Shown: one piece after another, positions 60,905 through 64,000 of the stretch
How the letters are laid out: every line of letters starts with the position of its first letter
Numbering within the stretch: position 1 is the stretch's first letter
Source of the DNA: Centroberyx gerrardi
Taxonomy: Eukaryota > Chordata > Actinopteri > Beryciformes > Berycidae
Assembly (NCBI RefSeq): GCF_048128805.1
Contig: NC_136020.1
Location: 6,655,653-6,719,652, forward strand
Direction of reading: 5' to 3'
Length of the DNA: 64,000 nt
Position numbers and translations under genes: made by a program
Notes under the pieces: model-generated
What the model was told of the DNA's origin: nothing
What the model saw: only the letters and a program-made list of their open reading frames with translations
Databases searched by the model: none

Positions 60905-61690
60905 ACAGACCCATTCTGCTCCCAGTGACTCATCACTTATTCTCTTCTCTTACAACACTTTCAAAACTCGTCAGGCCTTAATGGCTGTCTGGTAGGATCA
61001 AAACAAGATACGTCATGGTGACTGAAAGTGTTGAATCCAAGGAGGAAATATCCTTGGGCCAAGGATAGAGAAGGCAGGACGAGACAGATGTATCAACATC
61101 TTCTCTGGAACCATGGTGGATGTTGTAGAGTGGGACCATAGTCAACGTTAAAGAACCGCTTTACACGAGGCAACGGTGGCTTTAAAATCTATAAAAAATG
61201 AAAACAAGGAAAGATAGCATCATTCTGCTCCCAATGACTCATCGTTTAAGCGCTTTATTTACTCTGTTGTCTTCAACATCCCTCCATGACATGATAGCCA
61301 GGCAAAAAAGCACCTTTAGTAACAGACTAATTCAACCTGTGTAAAGGAGCGATACAGGAGATCATTCCTACCAGGTGCCATCAGACTCTACAATTCATCT
61401 GCCTTTGCCAGGCCTGGTGACATTAAACTGTCTGTGGACTAACTTTTATTATTTTTAACTTGTCAAGTATTTATATCTTTATTTATTCATTTAGTCACTT
61501 GTTTTTTAGCCATAATAGCCTCTTGCGTTCTTATCTGTTGTGTTTAATGTATTTTGTCATCTGTGTCTTGGCTGCTATGACGACTCAATTTCCCTTCTAG
61601 GATCAATAAAGTTTTCTATCTATCTATCTATCTATCTTACTAGACTTTTGAAACTCATTAGGCCTTAATGACTGTCTGATAGTGAAAGGT
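60905..61690. repeat. Local tandem duplication split by a LINE
   Basis: CATTCTGCTCCCAGTGACTC at 60913 recurs with one change at 61222, 309 bp on. CTCGTCAGGCCTTAATGGCT near 60967 recurs as CTCATTAGGCCTTAATGACT near 61656. The second unit is interrupted by the LINE copy at 61.3-61.6 kb. A third diverged segment lies at 62.6 kb. Confidence 0.6.
61340..61637 (+). mobile_element. CR1/L2-like LINE 3' fragment with (TATC)n tail
   Basis: Bases 61347-61442 encode ERYRRSFLPGAIRLYNSS and onward to a stop, the C-terminal end of a CR1/Rex-like reverse transcriptase. The 3' end AATTTCCCTTCTAGGATCAA, then TAAAGTTTTCTATC and a TATC tail, completes it. It is 5'-truncated; the exact clade is not assigned. Confidence 0.7.
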
Positions 61691-62597
61691 TTCATTTGAA
61701 GTGGTTCTCCCCACACACGCACTTCACACTCCGGTGACTAATAACAGAGTTCATACAAAATGCTCAAGCACTGACTCAGTCCTTCCCCCGACAGAATCAT
61801 AATATCTAGCCGCCAGACGTAGGTTGCTACCTTGTATGTTTTTGGTGCTCAAAGTTGAACAACACAAAGTTCGTTCAAACAATGAAAGTCTGAAGGGTTG
61901 CACATTAAAATATAGAAATGCTCACATGCAAGTGTTGGTGTTGACTGGACTGGAGGTTAAAAAGTCAGACAACAACACAGATGCTCTGAAACATGCTACT
62001 TATTACTGTTATTTTCTGTTTACAGCTCGTCTCCAACACTGTTTGTGCAAATACATTCATTCTTTCAACCTTTACCTGTTATATCTAACCAAAGGATGAA
62101 GAAGTTGAAGAAATGTGTCTGATTTGGGGCTAAAACATCGTAGATTATGAACTTATCCAGGGGCTAAATACTTAATACATTGGCATTTTGGATTCTGATT
62201 GGGGAGAGTTGCAGCCATGCGTGACACCTAAAGACAGAGCTATTTATCATCCTGTGAAAGAAATCAATACAATGATCAAACAGCTCCTATTCTCTATGGC
62301 CAGCCTAGTGTTTGAAGTATGTAGCGCCGCTTGTGTGTGTAAATTAGTGGTCCGTTTAAGATTTTCCAGTGGATTCAGCGTTTTTCCTTATTATTCGCTG
62401 TGCTTTGCTCCATTTTTTCATCACCTTATTAAATGCAAAGTGCTCCTTAGTTACTCATTCCGGAGCTATTTTTAAACTTCAGGGAGAGAGGGGGATTTTT
62501 GCACCGCTGAGACTGAGACAAAGGAACAGGTTTGTGGGCCTGCTGATAAGCTTGTGTGCCTGTGGGGACAAAGGGGCTCAGCTCACCCCGTATAGAG

Positions 62598-62815
62598 CGT
62601 GTAGGATCAAAACAAGATATGCGGCTGAGTCACGGGGACCAAAAGTGTTTATTCCAAGGGAGAAAATATCCTTTGGTCAAGTGGATAAGCTATGATTCAC
62701 GAAGAGACGGCATTAAGAGACAGATGTATCGACATGTTCTCTGGGACAGGGTGGGTGTTGTTGTTAGATGTTAAAGAATCCCTTAACAAAGGGCAACAGT
62801 GGACTTAAGTAGACA
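62598..62815. repeat. Third diverged copy of the 61 kb repeat unit
   Basis: GGATCAAAACAAGATATGCG, GAGACAGATGTATCGACATG and GTTAAAGAATCCCTTAACAA match the segment at 60990-61195 with many changes. Confidence 0.5.
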
Positions 62816-64000
62816 TAAGTAAACTTTAAAGGGGCCTTACTGTAGGAATTCCCTGCATTTATACACATATATGATCAAATATGTTAATAGAAAATATTGC
62901 TAAAATTTGATTTTTCTTGCTTAAATTTTAAGTCATTGCATTTACAACAATCAAATCAGCCAATCGGCCAATCAGAGTCCAATATTTTGACTGTTCTGCC
63001 TGTGAGGACTTACTGTAAGTCTTCAAATTCAATAAATAAACTCATTCTTGTAATCAAACTACATATCTTTGCAAAACATCACCAAAAACATTATTCTTAT
63101 GCGGAGCCAGAGTATAGTTTAAAAAAAAATCATGAAACTGAGTAATACAGGACCTTTAAGTAACGTTGCTGGAATGTGTTTACATTTGATGATGGAAAAA
63201 TGTCACATTTCCACACACAGTGTGACACACAGTGTGACACACACTTGACAGTGTGGGGGTGGTGCCACCATATTGCTCATTTCACATCCATGCAGAGCCT
63301 CCATATGCAGTGAATACATTTTTCATCCTTCCAGTGGGTTGTATTTTTTCATGTGTTTTCCCACTTGTGTGGACGGCTGGCATGACATCTGCTAAGTTAA
63401 TGCTGAATGAGTTGCCAGAGTGAGTAGAGAAGTACAACTTCATAAGAGGCCCATTACAGACAACAGTCACCATAAACCATTACAATCTGCTGCAATGTCT
63501 GCTTCCCCCCTTTCCTGTGAAACATGCCGCTGTGACATGAAGTGGCCCGCAGGCAGCAGAGCAACTGTGAGATGCAGAAGAGGAGAAATGTCATCAGAAA
63601 TTAGGACAAGCTGCCTGTTAGCATGGCTGCTGTGAGAACATAGGCTGAGTGATGGGGAAAAAAAGGAAAAGCTGATGCACGATGTAATGTTGCAGTTGTG
63701 GATAGCAAACATAAAAGACTAAGTCCTTGCCTCAGCAGTACTGTGTGTTCTAACTTGGCCAGATGAATCATGTGCCTGACTATAATTCACACTGTGCTTG
63801 AGTATGGTTTAATCTTCAGTGTGGAGTTGTTTGGCTGACTGACCAGTTAATCATCACACATGGATGATTGGGTTAATATTTCATGCTCTAGTGATATATT
63901 CAAGATAAAACAAGTTCAGAGAGGACCTCAAGAATCAAGGTGCACTTCTCATATTGTGGAATCAGCACCTTAACGGAAAAGCCGTCAGCAATATGAGCTC
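62816..64000. other. Right-edge intron sequence
   Basis: No exon, RNA or clear mobile element seen. A short imperfect (CACACAGTGTGA)n lies near 63216-63245. It should belong to the intron after exon 60094-60408. Confidence 0.5.

Overview
This is a piece of a teleost fish genome, most likely from a percomorph-type ray-finned fish. The protein-coding exons are vertebrate, are split by GT-AG introns and match vertebrate orthologues closely. Introns are short to medium and packed with CA/GT and GA/CT dinucleotide repeats. The repeats are typical of fish: hAT-like non-autonomous DNA transposons, L2, CR1-like and L1 LINE tails, and a tRNA-headed SINE. There is no bacterial, viral or LTR-retroelement content that I can support.

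Layout from left to right. NTN4 (netrin-4, minus strand) gives its signal-peptide exon, the main laminin N-terminal exon and the start of the next exon at the left edge. A repeat-rich intergenic region follows. SNRPF (Sm protein F, plus, complete, 86 aa) comes next, then AMDHD1 (imidazolonepropionase, plus, complete in 9 exons, 432 aa). TSPAN9 (tetraspanin, minus, complete in 7 coding exons, 239 aa) runs convergently to AMDHD1. ELAPOR2 (KIAA1324L-type membrane protein, minus, 22 coding exons, 1004 aa) fills 24.1-39.9 kb. KLHL42 (BTB-kelch, plus, 3 exons, 468 aa) lies at 43-46.6 kb and meets, tail to tail, a small unrecognised two-exon gene on the minus strand (209 aa as modelled). From 49.6 kb to the right edge lie the first two coding exons of an unrecognised plus-strand gene, separated by a 10.3 kb intron.

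The genes do not form one pathway. AMDHD1 acts in histidine breakdown, SNRPF in the spliceosomal Sm ring, NTN4 in the basement membrane, TSPAN9 and ELAPOR2 in membranes, and KLHL42 as a cullin-3 adaptor. The order is of interest because NTN4-SNRPF-AMDHD1 matches human 12q while the other genes have human homologues on 12p and 7q, and CCDC38 and HAL are missing from their expected places.

I found no clear new gene system. The best signals are: dinucleotide repeats sitting at many ELAPOR2 splice sites, a hAT element inserted in the head of a SINE with an exact 8-bp duplication, a second hAT with an exact 8-bp duplication 34 bp past an exon, tandem perfect hairpins at 51.25 kb, a perfect fold-back inside a LINE fragment, convergent polyadenylation signals 38 bp apart, and two genes that I could not name. 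Exon boundaries were worked out by hand from reading frame, splice consensus and remembered orthologue sequences; no alignment was run.
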